The position numbers and the translations under genes were made by a program. Shown here one piece after another: positions 44,971 to 52,576 of a stretch of 64,000 bases of DNA. Origin of the DNA: G963666895 sp963666895 (GTDB taxonomy: Bacteria; Desulfobacterota; Desulfovibrionia; Desulfovibrionales; Desulfovibrionaceae); contig CAXXNS010000010.1 of assembly GCA_963666895.2 (NCBI GenBank), positions 124,001 to 188,000 on the forward strand, given 5' to 3'. The stretch's first letter is position 1. The number at the start of each line of letters is the position of its first letter. The notes beneath the pieces were generated by a model. It was not told the origin of the DNA. It did not search any database and was given only the letters and a program-made list of their open reading frames with translations.

Positions 44971-45801
44971 CTAATCCAGGGGGATGCGGATGGTGACCCC
45001 GGAATCCGTGCGCTCCACCTTGGGCGTCACGGGCCGGGTGTCGTTCTCGGCCGCGAAGTGGACCACCAGCCGAAGCTTGTCCGGGTGCTCGCCCACCACC
45101 ACGTGCTTGATCTGGGTGTTGTTCAGGCGCAGCACGTTGGCCTTGCCCCGCTGGGTCCAGGCGCCCATGAGGTCCAGGGCCAGCCGCTTGGGCTTGAACA
45201 CGGTCAGGAACTCCACCCCGCCCGGCGGGCTGGTGGTGGGGATGGTGATGACCAGGGTCGTGCCGTCCATGGCCGCCTTGATGGGCCCGGCCTGGCCCGA
45301 TGCCTTGGCGGGCTTTGCCTCGGCCTTGGGTTCCGGCTTGGGCTCTGCCTTGGCGGGTTCGGCCTTGGCCTGCGGTTTGGGCTCGGTCTTTGTCTCGGTC
45401 TTGACCGGCTGGGCCTTGACCGGCTCGGTCTTGGCTTCAGCCTTGGGCGCGGGCTTGGTCTCTGCTTTAGCCTCGGGCTTAGTCTCGGGCTTGACCGGTT
45501 CGGGCTTGGCGGGCTCGGCCTTTTCCTTGTCCTTGGCCTGGGAATCATACAGCAGGGTGGCGTCCAGGGGAATGACGGTCTTGTCCGCGGGCCGGGTCAC
45601 CTCCCACAGCCGTTCCTCGGCCGCGGGCTTCTTGGCCTTGGGCGCGGCCTCGTCATCCAGGTCCTCGACCTGCATGCCCCCCTTGTCCTGGGCGAGGGCC
45701 CCCGGAGCGGACCAGGCCAGGGCCAGAATCAGGACCGCAAAGATCGTGAAAACCCGGATGGTTGCCCCGCAGGCAACGGGTGTGAACCAGGATCGGACCA
45801 T
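44971..45801 (-). CDS. AMIN-domain protein with Lys/Pro/Ala/Glu-rich linker
   Basis: 276 residues. The N-terminus (VFTIFAVLILALAWSAPGALAQ) is a signal peptide or anchor. The middle, about residues 90-180, is a low-complexity linker of repeated KPE, KAE and KTEPKP units, like TonB-type periplasm-spanning linkers. The C-terminal 95 residues (DGTTLVITIPTTSPPGGVEF, KPKRLALDLMGAW, HPDKLRLVVHFAAENDTRP) fit the AMIN domain, which targets proteins to the septum, pili or flagella or binds peptidoglycan. Start at MVRSWF; the ribosome site is weak. It probably reaches across the periplasm. No partner is evident nearby. Confidence 0.7.
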   Translation of the reverse strand: MVRSWFTPVACGATIRVFTIFAVLILALAWSAPGALAQDKGGMQVEDLDDEAAPKAKKPAAEERLWEVTRPADKTVIPLDATLLYDSQAKDKEKAEPAKPEPVKPETKPEAKAETKPAPKAEAKTEPVKAQPVKTETKTEPKPQAKAEPAKAEPKPEPKAEAKPAKASGQAGPIKAAMDGTTLVITIPTTSPPGGVEFLTVFKPKRLALDLMGAWTQRGKANVLRLNNTQIKHVVVGEHPDKLRLVVHFAAENDTRPVTPKVERTDSGVTIRIPLD

Positions 45802-45857
45802 GGGGCGTACCCTATCGCAAGTCAGCACCAAAGGCAAAGCCGACAACACGTTGCAAC

Positions 45858-46952
45858 TCAAATTTTACCATGCCGCCGGACCCGGGCCTGCCAGAGCGCC
45901 TCGGGCAGGTCCCTGGCCAGGAACCGCTGCCCCGGTGTGTCCAGGGCCAGGGCGGGCTGGCGCTCCAGGGGCCGCCCCTCCACCAGGTCCTCGTAGGCCC
46001 GGACAAAGTGGCCCACCAGCCGGGCCTCGTCGTAGCATTCCTCGATCCATTGCCGCGACGCCCGGCCCAGTTCCGCGGCCAGGTCCGGATCGGCCACCAG
46101 TTGCTCCAGGGCCGGGCCGGCCTCTTCCAGCCGAACGTTGATCCAGGGGTGGTCAGCCCGGCCGGTCATCTCGGCCAGCACGCGCTCCTGGCGCGGGTCC
46201 AGGAACCCGGCCACGGCCTTGCCCAGGCAGAGACCTTCCAGTCCCGAAAGATGAATGGACCCGTTGGTCAGGTCGTCCACAACCACCCGGGCGGCCCGCT
46301 TGGCCTCCAGGACCTCGCTGCGCGGGCGGCCGTGCAGGGTCAGGGCCTTTCCGCCCGCGTTCCGGGCCACCTGCTCCAGCAGGGCCTCGGTCTCGGGCTT
46401 GCCCTTGGTGTTCCAGCGGTTCTCCCAGGCGGAATGGGGCTTGGACGGGCTGAAGACCAGATCCCAACGAATCGCATCCCCGGACGGGCTGTACAGGGGG
46501 TCGCGGATGGGCAGCACATTGGGCACCACCCGGGCCCGGGGGTAGAACCGCTCCGGGTAGTGGCCCACGGCCAGGCTGGGCAGGGGGTCGTCCAGCACCT
46601 GGGCCTCTGTCCTGCCCATGCGCTCGGCCACCAGACCGGGCAGGCTGTGGAACTGGCGCACCACGGCCTTGCCCTGTTCGGCCAGGGCCCGGAAATTCAG
46701 GGGCGCGAAATCCGTGGAATCCAGGTCCAGGAAATTGTGCACATGGATGACGTCGGCCTGCTCGGCCAGCTCCAGGGCCAGATCCGGCTCCTCGGCAAAA
46801 ACCACGTCGTGCTCGAACCAGCCCAGTTCGCCCAGGGAGTAGCGCTTGGCGTCCACCAGCCGGGCCTGGTGTCCGGTGTGCTCGTTGAGGGCCCGGACCA
46901 GGAGCAGGACCGCGCCGGCCAGGGAGTTGTTGGAAAAGTGCACGATGCGCAT
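45858..46952 (-). CDS. Glycosyltransferase, GT4-like
   Basis: 364 residues. The N-terminal half starts MRIVHFSNNSLAGAVLLLVRA, typical of GT-B enzymes, with DVIHVHNFLDLD. The C-terminal nucleotide-sugar domain includes VVDDLTNGSIHLSGLEGLCL and GKAVAGFLDP, equivalent to the E-x7-E region, and a final helical tail. The sugar and acceptor are unknown. The ATG follows AGGTACGG. It starts 8 bp after cheD on the same strand, so it may act on a surface structure linked to motility, but this is inference from position only. Confidence 0.78.
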   Translation of the reverse strand: MRIVHFSNNSLAGAVLLLVRALNEHTGHQARLVDAKRYSLGELGWFEHDVVFAEEPDLALELAEQADVIHVHNFLDLDSTDFAPLNFRALAEQGKAVVRQFHSLPGLVAERMGRTEAQVLDDPLPSLAVGHYPERFYPRARVVPNVLPIRDPLYSPSGDAIRWDLVFSPSKPHSAWENRWNTKGKPETEALLEQVARNAGGKALTLHGRPRSEVLEAKRAARVVVDDLTNGSIHLSGLEGLCLGKAVAGFLDPRQERVLAEMTGRADHPWINVRLEEAGPALEQLVADPDLAAELGRASRQWIEECYDEARLVGHFVRAYEDLVEGRPLERQPALALDTPGQRFLARDLPEALWQARVRRHGKI

Positions 46953-46960
46953 GGCCGTAC

Positions 46961-47512
46961 CTATAACCGCTCCCCGTTGAAATCGCCAAGGCCGATGTCC
47001 CGGGGCTCCATGGTCTGCAGCCGCTTGAGCCATATCTCGCCGGTGGAGGTCAGGAAAAAAATCTTCCGGCCCCGGGGCCCGCCCACGTCCCGCACCTGGG
47101 GATGCAGCCCCCGGCGTTCCAGCTCCTGGTCCACCTGGGCCACGTTCTTGGGCCCCATGCTCAGGCCGGTTTCCGGGCCGATGCCCGTGGCGTAGCCCGC
47201 GGCCCCGCCGAAGACCTTGATCTCCATCTCCTTGGGCTTGGCCCCCAGCCGCTCCATGCTCAGAAACATGCGCTCCAGGGCCGAGTCCACGAACCGGCAG
47301 GGCTGGGGCTCCTCGTCGATGGAGGAGTAGCGGGACCCGGCCACGGTGGGCAGAAAGGCGTGGCAGATGGCGCCCATGCCCAGACGGCGCGAGAACAGGG
47401 TCACGGCCACGCAGGACCCGAGCACGGTGGAGACCACCGTGGGGCGTACGCCGAGGAAACAGTCGCCCGTGTGCAGGAAAAAGTTCGGATATTGGGCCAA
47501 CCGCTCTTTCAT
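46961..47512 (-). CDS. cheD: Chemoreceptor glutamine deamidase CheD
   Basis: 183 residues. Deamidates specific glutamines of chemoreceptors and interacts with CheC in adaptation. Catalytic Cys34 (VLGSCVAVTLF) and His51 (GAICHAFLP) are present, with the conserved KVFGGAAGYATG and the SMGPKNVAQVDQELERRGLH segment. The ribosome site is GGGAATTC. It is not in a chemotaxis operon here: the neighbours are an MFS transporter upstream and a glycosyltransferase downstream. The organism must therefore carry its methyl-accepting receptors elsewhere. Confidence 0.93.
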   Translation of the reverse strand: MKERLAQYPNFFLHTGDCFLGVRPTVVSTVLGSCVAVTLFSRRLGMGAICHAFLPTVAGSRYSSIDEEPQPCRFVDSALERMFLSMERLGAKPKEMEIKVFGGAAGYATGIGPETGLSMGPKNVAQVDQELERRGLHPQVRDVGGPRGRKIFFLTSTGEIWLKRLQTMEPRDIGLGDFNGERL

Positions 47513-47581
47513 GAATTCCCGATGACGTATGGAGTTGCGCCGGTACGCCCGATGAAACAGTAGCGGGGCCCGGGGCTTGCG

Positions 47582-48739
47582 TCAATGGGTGCGCGCGGAT
47601 TCGGGCGGTCCGGCCGTGGTGCGGACGAATTGGGCGAAGAGCAGGGACAGCAGGGACAGCACGGACGCGGCCAGGAACACCACCCGGAAATTCACCAGCC
47701 ACAAGAGCCCTCCCAGCACCGGCACCACCACCGCGGCGATGTGGTTGATGGTGAAGCCCACGGCCATGCCCGTGGCCATGTCCCCGGGGTCGGCGATCTT
47801 CTGGTAGAAGGTGCGGATGGCCATGGCGAAGTTGAACAGGATGTTGTCGGCCACGTAGAGCCCGGCCGCCACCCAGGGGTTGGGGGCCACGGCGTAGGCC
47901 GCGAAGATCAGGGCCAGGCCGGAGTACTCCAGGGTCAGGACCCAGCGTTCGCCGAAGCGGTTCACGGCCCGGCCGATGAGCGGGTTGGCGAAGATGTTGA
48001 CCACGTTGTTGAGCACGAAGAGCCCGGTCACCATCTGGATGGTGAAGTGGTAGTGCTCCACCAGGAGGAACACGGCGAAGACCGTGAATATCTGCCGCCG
48101 GGCCCCGGCCAGCAGGGTGAGCACGTAGTAGAGCCAGTAGCGCTTCTTGAACCGCAGCTTCTTGACCTGGGGCGGCAGGTCGGCCCGGGACGGATTCTGG
48201 GTCAGGGCCCAGGCGCCCGCGGCCAGGGCGGCCATGCCCACCACCAGGAACATGGCCCAGTAGTCCAGGACGAAGGCCAGAGCCCAGATGATCCCGCCCA
48301 CGGCCACGTTGCTCAGGGCCGAGGCGCTGCGCAGCCGGGCCAGGACCAGGGGCGCCTCGCGCACCCCGAAGTACTGGAGGGTCAGGGACTGGTTCACGGT
48401 CTCGTAGTAGTGGAACCCGAAGCTCATGATCAGGGTGGTGACCACCAGGCCGGTCAGGCTGGGAAAGGCCCCGACCAGGCACACGCCCAGGCCCAGCACG
48501 GCCAGGGACACCGCGGCCAGCCGGTGCTCGCTGACGAAAAGCAGCACGTAGACCACCAGCATGGCCAGAAAGCCCGGCACCTCGCGCAGGGACTGCACGA
48601 TTCCCATGGCCGCGCCGTCCAGCCCGGCCCGCTCCACCGCGAAGTTGTTCAAGAGGGTGCGCCAGCCCTGGAAAGCCGCTGCCGCTGCCACGGCCAGAAC
48701 CAGCAAAAAGACATACATGCGGCGGTCGGAAATGGTCAT
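47582..48739 (-). CDS. MFS transporter
   Basis: 385 residues, about eleven to twelve hydrophobic segments. Major facilitator carrier; the substrate is unknown. The start was chosen at MTISDRRMYVFLLVLAV, preceded by GGGAGC; a longer frame upstream has no membrane features. Visible features: GWRTLLNNFAVERAGLDG, NPLIGRAVNRFGERWVL (the loop 8-9 A-like motif), ADNILFNFAMAIRTFYQKIA. It is divergent from the OmpA-like gene with 143 bp between them. cheD follows 69 bp downstream. Confidence 0.82.
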   Translation of the reverse strand: MTISDRRMYVFLLVLAVAAAAAFQGWRTLLNNFAVERAGLDGAAMGIVQSLREVPGFLAMLVVYVLLFVSEHRLAAVSLAVLGLGVCLVGAFPSLTGLVVTTLIMSFGFHYYETVNQSLTLQYFGVREAPLVLARLRSASALSNVAVGGIIWALAFVLDYWAMFLVVGMAALAAGAWALTQNPSRADLPPQVKKLRFKKRYWLYYVLTLLAGARRQIFTVFAVFLLVEHYHFTIQMVTGLFVLNNVVNIFANPLIGRAVNRFGERWVLTLEYSGLALIFAAYAVAPNPWVAAGLYVADNILFNFAMAIRTFYQKIADPGDMATGMAVGFTINHIAAVVVPVLGGLLWLVNFRVVFLAASVLSLLSLLFAQFVRTTAGPPESARTH

Positions 48740-48882
48740 GAATGCTCCCGGAAGCGGAACATAGGCCCGAGGCCCGGCACTGGCAAGGGCGGACCGGGCG
48801 GATTTCGCACACCGTTGCCGACGTGTTGCCATGAGAGCCGGGCTTGCGTAGATCAGTCAAAGCAGACGCGAGGAGTAGAACC

Positions 48883-49392
48883 ATGCCCCAACGCCCCCTT
48901 GTCATTTTCCTGATTCCGACTCTCCTGATCACGCTCGCCCTGGTCCAGGCCTGCGCCCCGGCCCTGGCCGTCCGGGCCGTCCGCAGCCTGTCCCCCGAGG
49001 CCGAGGAGATTCAGGCCGACCTGTTCAACAACGGCGCGGTGGACCTGGACATCCGCTTCGCCACGGGCAAGGCCGACATCCTGCCCGAATCCCAGCCCCT
49101 GCTGGACGACGCGGCCGCCGCCCTGGCCGACATCGACCGGGAGAAGTACGTGCTCCACGTGGTGGGCCACACCGACTCCACCGGGGACGCGGCTCTGAAC
49201 ATGAGCCTGTCCCAGAAGCGGGCCCAGGCCGTGGTGGCCTATTTCCAGGCCAAGTACGCCATGCCCTGGTGGTTCCTGACCCCCATCGGCAAGGGTGAGA
49301 CCGAGCTCAAGGTCAACCCCGAGAAGACCGACGCGGACCGGGCCGTGAACCGGCGCGTGGAGCTGGTGCTGGTGGAAAAGGACGTCAAGTAG
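48883..49392 (+). CDS. OmpA-family peptidoglycan-binding protein
   Basis: 169 residues. The N-terminus has an export signal (FLIPTLLITLALVQACAPALA). VQAC could be an atypical lipobox, otherwise cleavage after ALA is likely. Residues about 60-165 are an OmpA-like domain: DLDIRFATGKADILPESQPL, VVGHTDSTGDAALNMSLSQK, RAQAVVAYF and ADRAVNRRVEL, with the Asp and Arg that hold diaminopimelate. It probably tethers the outer membrane to peptidoglycan. The ATG follows GAGGAGTAGAACC. The two downstream genes on the same strand start 8 bp later and may be cotranscribed. Confidence 0.88.
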   Translation: MPQRPLVIFLIPTLLITLALVQACAPALAVRAVRSLSPEAEEIQADLFNNGAVDLDIRFATGKADILPESQPLLDDAAAALADIDREKYVLHVVGHTDSTGDAALNMSLSQKRAQAVVAYFQAKYAMPWWFLTPIGKGETELKVNPEKTDADRAVNRRVELVLVEKDVK

Positions 49393-49400
49393 GGACGCCC

Positions 49401-49916
49401 GTGACCCGACAAATCCCGCACCCGGAAACCATATTGCGCCTGGCCCTTCAGGGCCGGGACCCGGGCGAGATGGTGGTGGTCAGCGCCTGCCTGGCCGGAG
49501 CGGCCTGCCGCTTCGACGGCCGCACCACCCCGCACCCGGCCGTGCTCGAGTTGGTGCGCCTGGGCCGGGCCCTGCCCGTGTGCCCGGAGCAGCTGGGCGG
49601 CCGCCCCACCCCGCGCAAGCCCAACGAGATCGTGGAAGGCCGGGTGGTGGAACAGGGCGGCGCGGACCTGACCGAACCGTTCGAGCGCGGCGCGGCCGAG
49701 GCCCTGCGCCTGGCCCGGCTGGCCGGATGCCGGGCCGCGGTGCTCAAAGTCCGCTCCCCTTCGTGTGGATACGAAGAGATTTACGACGGCACCTTTTCCG
49801 GCCGCCTGGTCCCGGGCCACGGCGTGTTCGCGGCCCTGCTCCTCAAGCACGGCCTGACCGTGGCCGGGCTGGACGCGGAAACCCGCGACCCTGAACCATG
49901 CAATCCTGGAACATGA
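49401..49916 (+). CDS. DUF523 family protein
   Basis: 171 residues from a GTG. Recognisable DUF523 features: VVSACLAGAACRFDGRTTP, LPVCPEQLGGRPTPRKPNEI, and VLKVRSPSCGYEEIYDGTF followed by GHGVFAALL. The conserved Cys residues (SACLAG, CPEQ, PSCG) suggest a metal or Fe-S site; family members resemble the 2-thiouracil desulfidase type, so sulfur chemistry on thiopyrimidines is possible but unproven here. It overlaps the next gene by ATGA. Confidence 0.85.
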   Translation: MTRQIPHPETILRLALQGRDPGEMVVVSACLAGAACRFDGRTTPHPAVLELVRLGRALPVCPEQLGGRPTPRKPNEIVEGRVVEQGGADLTEPFERGAAEALRLARLAGCRAAVLKVRSPSCGYEEIYDGTFSGRLVPGHGVFAALLLKHGLTVAGLDAETRDPEPCNPGT

Positions 49917-50650
49917 CCGCCCTGCCCGAATACACCCTGCGCATCAGCCCCAAGGCGCGCCGCATCCTGGTCCGGCTGGCCCCGGGCAAGGGCGTGGAGG
50001 TGGTCCTGCCGCGCGGCACGGACCCGGCCCGGGCCCCGGGCCTGGCCAAGCGGGCCGTGGTTGAAAAGCAGGCCTGGATCGAGCGCATGGCCGCCCAATA
50101 CCAAAAACAGGGATTGGACCTGACGCCGACTTTACCCGAGCCGCCCGAGGCCGTGCATTTGCGCGCCCTGGACGAGACCTGGCCCGTGCAAATCACCAAC
50201 GGCCAAGGTCATGGACAGGAAAGGGCCGGGGTGCTGGAGAACGCCGGGCTCCTGGTGGTCCGCTGCGGACCGGATGTGGATGATGTTTGCCGGGCCCTGT
50301 GCGCCTGGGTGCAATCCAGGGCCAGGGCCGTGCTCCCGGCCAGGCTGCGCGCCATGAGCCGGTCAATCGGGCTGGACGGGTATGAACGGGTGTCGGTGCG
50401 GATGCAGAAGACGCGCTGGGGCAGTTTGTCGGCCCGGGGCACGGTCAGCCTGAACGCCAAGCTGTTGTTCCTGCCCCCGGACCTGGCCGACCACGCCCTG
50501 GTCCACGAGCTCTGCCACCTCAAACACATGAACCACGGCCCCGGATTCCGCAGGGAACTGGCCCGCCACGCCCCGGACTGGCAACGGCTGGAACGCGAGC
50601 TGGGCCGGGCCGGTCCGCGCTGGGTGCCCGCCTGGTTGGACCAGGGCTAG
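49913..50650 (+). CDS. YgjP-like (M48/DUF45) metallopeptidase
   Basis: 245 residues from the ATG that overlaps the DUF523 stop; an ATG 15 bases upstream is possible. The zinc-binding HExxH and third ligand are in LVHELCHLKHMNHGPGF, near the C-terminus, preceded by MQKTRWGSLSARGTVSLNAK, which is the hallmark of the DUF45/YgjP family. The substrate is unknown. No export signal, so probably cytoplasmic. It converges on the holin-like gene with only 4 bp between stop codons. Confidence 0.88.
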   Translation: MTALPEYTLRISPKARRILVRLAPGKGVEVVLPRGTDPARAPGLAKRAVVEKQAWIERMAAQYQKQGLDLTPTLPEPPEAVHLRALDETWPVQITNGQGHGQERAGVLENAGLLVVRCGPDVDDVCRALCAWVQSRARAVLPARLRAMSRSIGLDGYERVSVRMQKTRWGSLSARGTVSLNAKLLFLPPDLADHALVHELCHLKHMNHGPGFRRELARHAPDWQRLERELGRAGPRWVPAWLDQG

Positions 50651-50654
50651 GGCC

Positions 50655-50909
50655 CTATTTCTCCGCCAGCAGGTTGTACAGCCAGGCCAGCAACGCCCCG
50701 CCGATGAATCCGTCGGCAAATCCCCAGACCGCCCCGATCAGGGCGCCCACCACGCTGGCGTCGTAGCCCACGTAGACGTTGCCCAGTATCCAGACCATCT
50801 GGTCGCCCCATTGGCCCGGGATGACCAGGGCGGCGATGCCCAGGAAAAAGACGCCAAGCCCCCAGAGAATGCCCAGGGCCAGGCCCAGGGCGCGCACGTG
50901 GATTCGCAT
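50655..50909 (-). CDS. Small two-helix membrane protein, holin-like family
   Basis: 84 residues behind an ideal AAGGAGG. Two hydrophobic helices (LGLALGILWGLGVFFLGIAA and SVVGALIGAVWGFADGFIGG) are joined by a short loop with NVYVGYD. Close relatives are often labelled 'bacteriophage holin' in databases, but they occur as chromosomal single genes and the helix content with FADGFIGGALLAWLYNL is not that of a proven lysis protein. No phage genes lie nearby. The function is unknown. Confidence 0.75.
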   Translation of the reverse strand: MRIHVRALGLALGILWGLGVFFLGIAALVIPGQWGDQMVWILGNVYVGYDASVVGALIGAVWGFADGFIGGALLAWLYNLLAEK

Positions 50910-51074
50910 GGGTCCTCCTTGCCGTTCCGGTTCCACAATTTGCCGTGATCCTAACACAACCAAAAGGAATGGCAAGAAAGCCCGACTAAAGGGGCGAAAA
51001 AAACGATACCGGGGATAGAAAAACCGGTTTTCAGACGAATCCGGCGCAAAAACGCGTCAAAATGACCCGGCCCT

Positions 51075-51410
51075 CTATTCCGCGCACTCCACGCAGCAAA
51101 GGCTCTCGGGCAGGGCCAGGAGCCTGGCCAGGGGAATGGGTTGGCCGCAGTCCCGGCACAGGCCGAAGTCCGGGTCGTCGTCCAGGCGGGACAGGGCGTT
51201 TTCCAGGCGCAGGATGCGCTGCTTGGCGTTGGCGATGCCCTGGTCGGCCACGCCCTGGTTGATCATGGTGTCGAGCCGGGAAAGACGGCCAATGGCCGCG
51301 TCCGGGGCCACGGGCTTGGTCCCGGCCTCCAGGCCCGGCAGGGCGGCCTTGAGGGTCTCGATCTCCTCCAGCATGCGCGCCCTGAGAGCGCTTTTCTGTT
51401 TGTCGTCCAT
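51075..51410 (-). CDS. DksA/TraR-type zinc-finger protein
   Basis: 111 residues. An N-terminal coiled coil (residues about 1-75, LRARMLEEIETLKAALPGLE and NAKQRILRLENALSRLDD) is followed by a four-Cys zinc finger: GLCRDCGQPIPLARLLALPE and CCVECAE. The shape is that of DksA/TraR proteins, which enter the RNA polymerase secondary channel. The acidic coiled-coil tip typical of DksA is not obvious, so it may be one of the smaller paralogues. It begins 7 bp after the crotonase stop, same strand, so the pair is probably cotranscribed. Confidence 0.85.
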   Translation of the reverse strand: MDDKQKSALRARMLEEIETLKAALPGLEAGTKPVAPDAAIGRLSRLDTMINQGVADQGIANAKQRILRLENALSRLDDDPDFGLCRDCGQPIPLARLLALPESLCCVECAE

Positions 51411-51417
51411 TCCGCCC

Positions 51418-52281
51418 CTACTCCTTCCACGCCGGTTTGCGCTTTTCGATGAACGCCTTGGGGCCCTCGTGCGCGTCCCGGGTGGTCAGGATGCGCCACC
51501 AGCCACGGCCGCTCTCCTCCCAGAACGCGGCCTCGTTGCGCTCCCGGGAGGCCCGGGCCAGGCTGTAGGTCTCCTTGAGCGCGAAAGGCGCGTTGGCCGC
51601 CACCCGCCCGGCCAGGGCCAGGGCCTCGTCCATGAGCCGCTCCGGCTCGACCACCTTGTTGACCAGGCCCAGCCGGTGCGCCTCGGCCGCGTCCATGGGG
51701 TCGCCGGTGAGCAGCATCTCCATGGCCTTGCCGGCCGGGATGCGCGCGGGCAGGCGGAAAGCTCCCCCGGCAGCCGCGAACAGCCCCACCTTGGGCTCGG
51801 GCAGGCCGAAGATGGCGGTCTCCGAGGCCAGGATCATGTCGCAGGCCAGGACCAGCTCAAAGCCCCCGCCCAGGGCCGGGCCGTTGACCGCGGCCAGCAC
51901 GGGCTTGGTGCGGGGGTAGTGCAGGAACCCGGCGAACCCGGCCCGCCTGGGTCCCTTTTTTTTGGACTTGCGGATGGCCGAGCCCAGCATGTCCAGGCCG
52001 GTCAGCTTGGGCTCGTCGGGCAGGTCCAGTTCCGGGCCCTGGACAATGTCCTCGGCCTGGCCGTCCAGAAAGGCCTTGAGGTCGAGCCCCGCGCAAAAGG
52101 CCTGGCCCGCGCCGGTGAGCACGGCCATGAGCGCCTGGTCGTCGGCCTCGAACCGGGCCATGGCCCGGGCCATCTCCCGGGCCAGCTCCGCGTTGACCGC
52201 GTTGCGCGCCTCGGGCCGGTTCAGGGTGATCACGGCCGTGCGGCCGCTGGTCTCGTAGCGCACGTATCCGGAATCCGCCAT
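51418..52281 (-). CDS. Enoyl-CoA hydratase/isomerase (crotonase) family protein
   Basis: 287 residues behind GGAGGCGAGC. Crotonase fold: VITLNRPEARNAVNAELARE, GAGQAFCAGLDLKAFLDG (oxyanion hole) and PVLAAVNGPALGGGFELVLA, with GLPEPKVGLFAAAGG. The second hydratase Glu lies at the LPEPKVG position. There is an insert around residues 85-110 (KLTGLDMLGSAIRKSKKKGP). The substrate is unclear because crotonases include hydratases, isomerases and hydrolases. No fatty-acid or aromatic degradation genes lie nearby. Confidence 0.85.
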   Translation of the reverse strand: MADSGYVRYETSGRTAVITLNRPEARNAVNAELAREMARAMARFEADDQALMAVLTGAGQAFCAGLDLKAFLDGQAEDIVQGPELDLPDEPKLTGLDMLGSAIRKSKKKGPRRAGFAGFLHYPRTKPVLAAVNGPALGGGFELVLACDMILASETAIFGLPEPKVGLFAAAGGAFRLPARIPAGKAMEMLLTGDPMDAAEAHRLGLVNKVVEPERLMDEALALAGRVAANAPFALKETYSLARASRERNEAAFWEESGRGWWRILTTRDAHEGPKAFIEKRKPAWKE

Positions 52282-52440
52282 GCTCGCCTCCGCGTACTGT
52301 ACGAATTGTTCCGTCCGTTCTTTCTACCCGAGGATGCCGGATTTTTGAAGGGAACGGGCGTTACGCGCCGGGGGACGCGCTGGTTGGGGGAACATCATCC
52401 ATGGATACACGTCCCCTCCACTTCAAGGGCGGAGACTTTT

Positions 52441-52576
52441 GAACGCGCCAAGCCGGATAAACGCGGTGGCCGGGGGGTACGCTGGGGCGGTGGAGGTTCG
52501 GGGAAAGCAGCAGCCGCGCGTTTGCGGCCCGGACCTCCGGGCGCAACAGCGTACCCCACGGCGATGCGTTGCGTTC
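52441..52576. repeat. Long imperfect palindrome at the uvrA 3' end
   Basis: GGGGTACGCTG is exactly inverted by CAGCGTACCCC, and inside it GGAGGTTCGGG faces CCCGGACCTCC (one wobble). The ends GAACGC (52441-52446) and GCGTTC (52571-52576) also pair. The right end touches the uvrA stop codon. It may act as a terminator, a dispersed repeat or a structured RNA. It occupies most of the 294-bp gap between uvrA and the crotonase gene; the rest of that gap shows nothing recognisable. Confidence 0.6.

Noticed and set aside
50655..50909. Holin gene as a sign of a prophage
   Set aside because: No endolysin, integrase or structural phage gene is nearby; the family occurs as a chromosomal single gene.
52470..52550. 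SRP (4.5S) RNA candidate from a GGGGAAAGCAGCAGCC segment
   Set aside because: The tetraloop and flanking asymmetric loops do not fit the SRP consensus on either strand; kept only as an unassigned palindrome.
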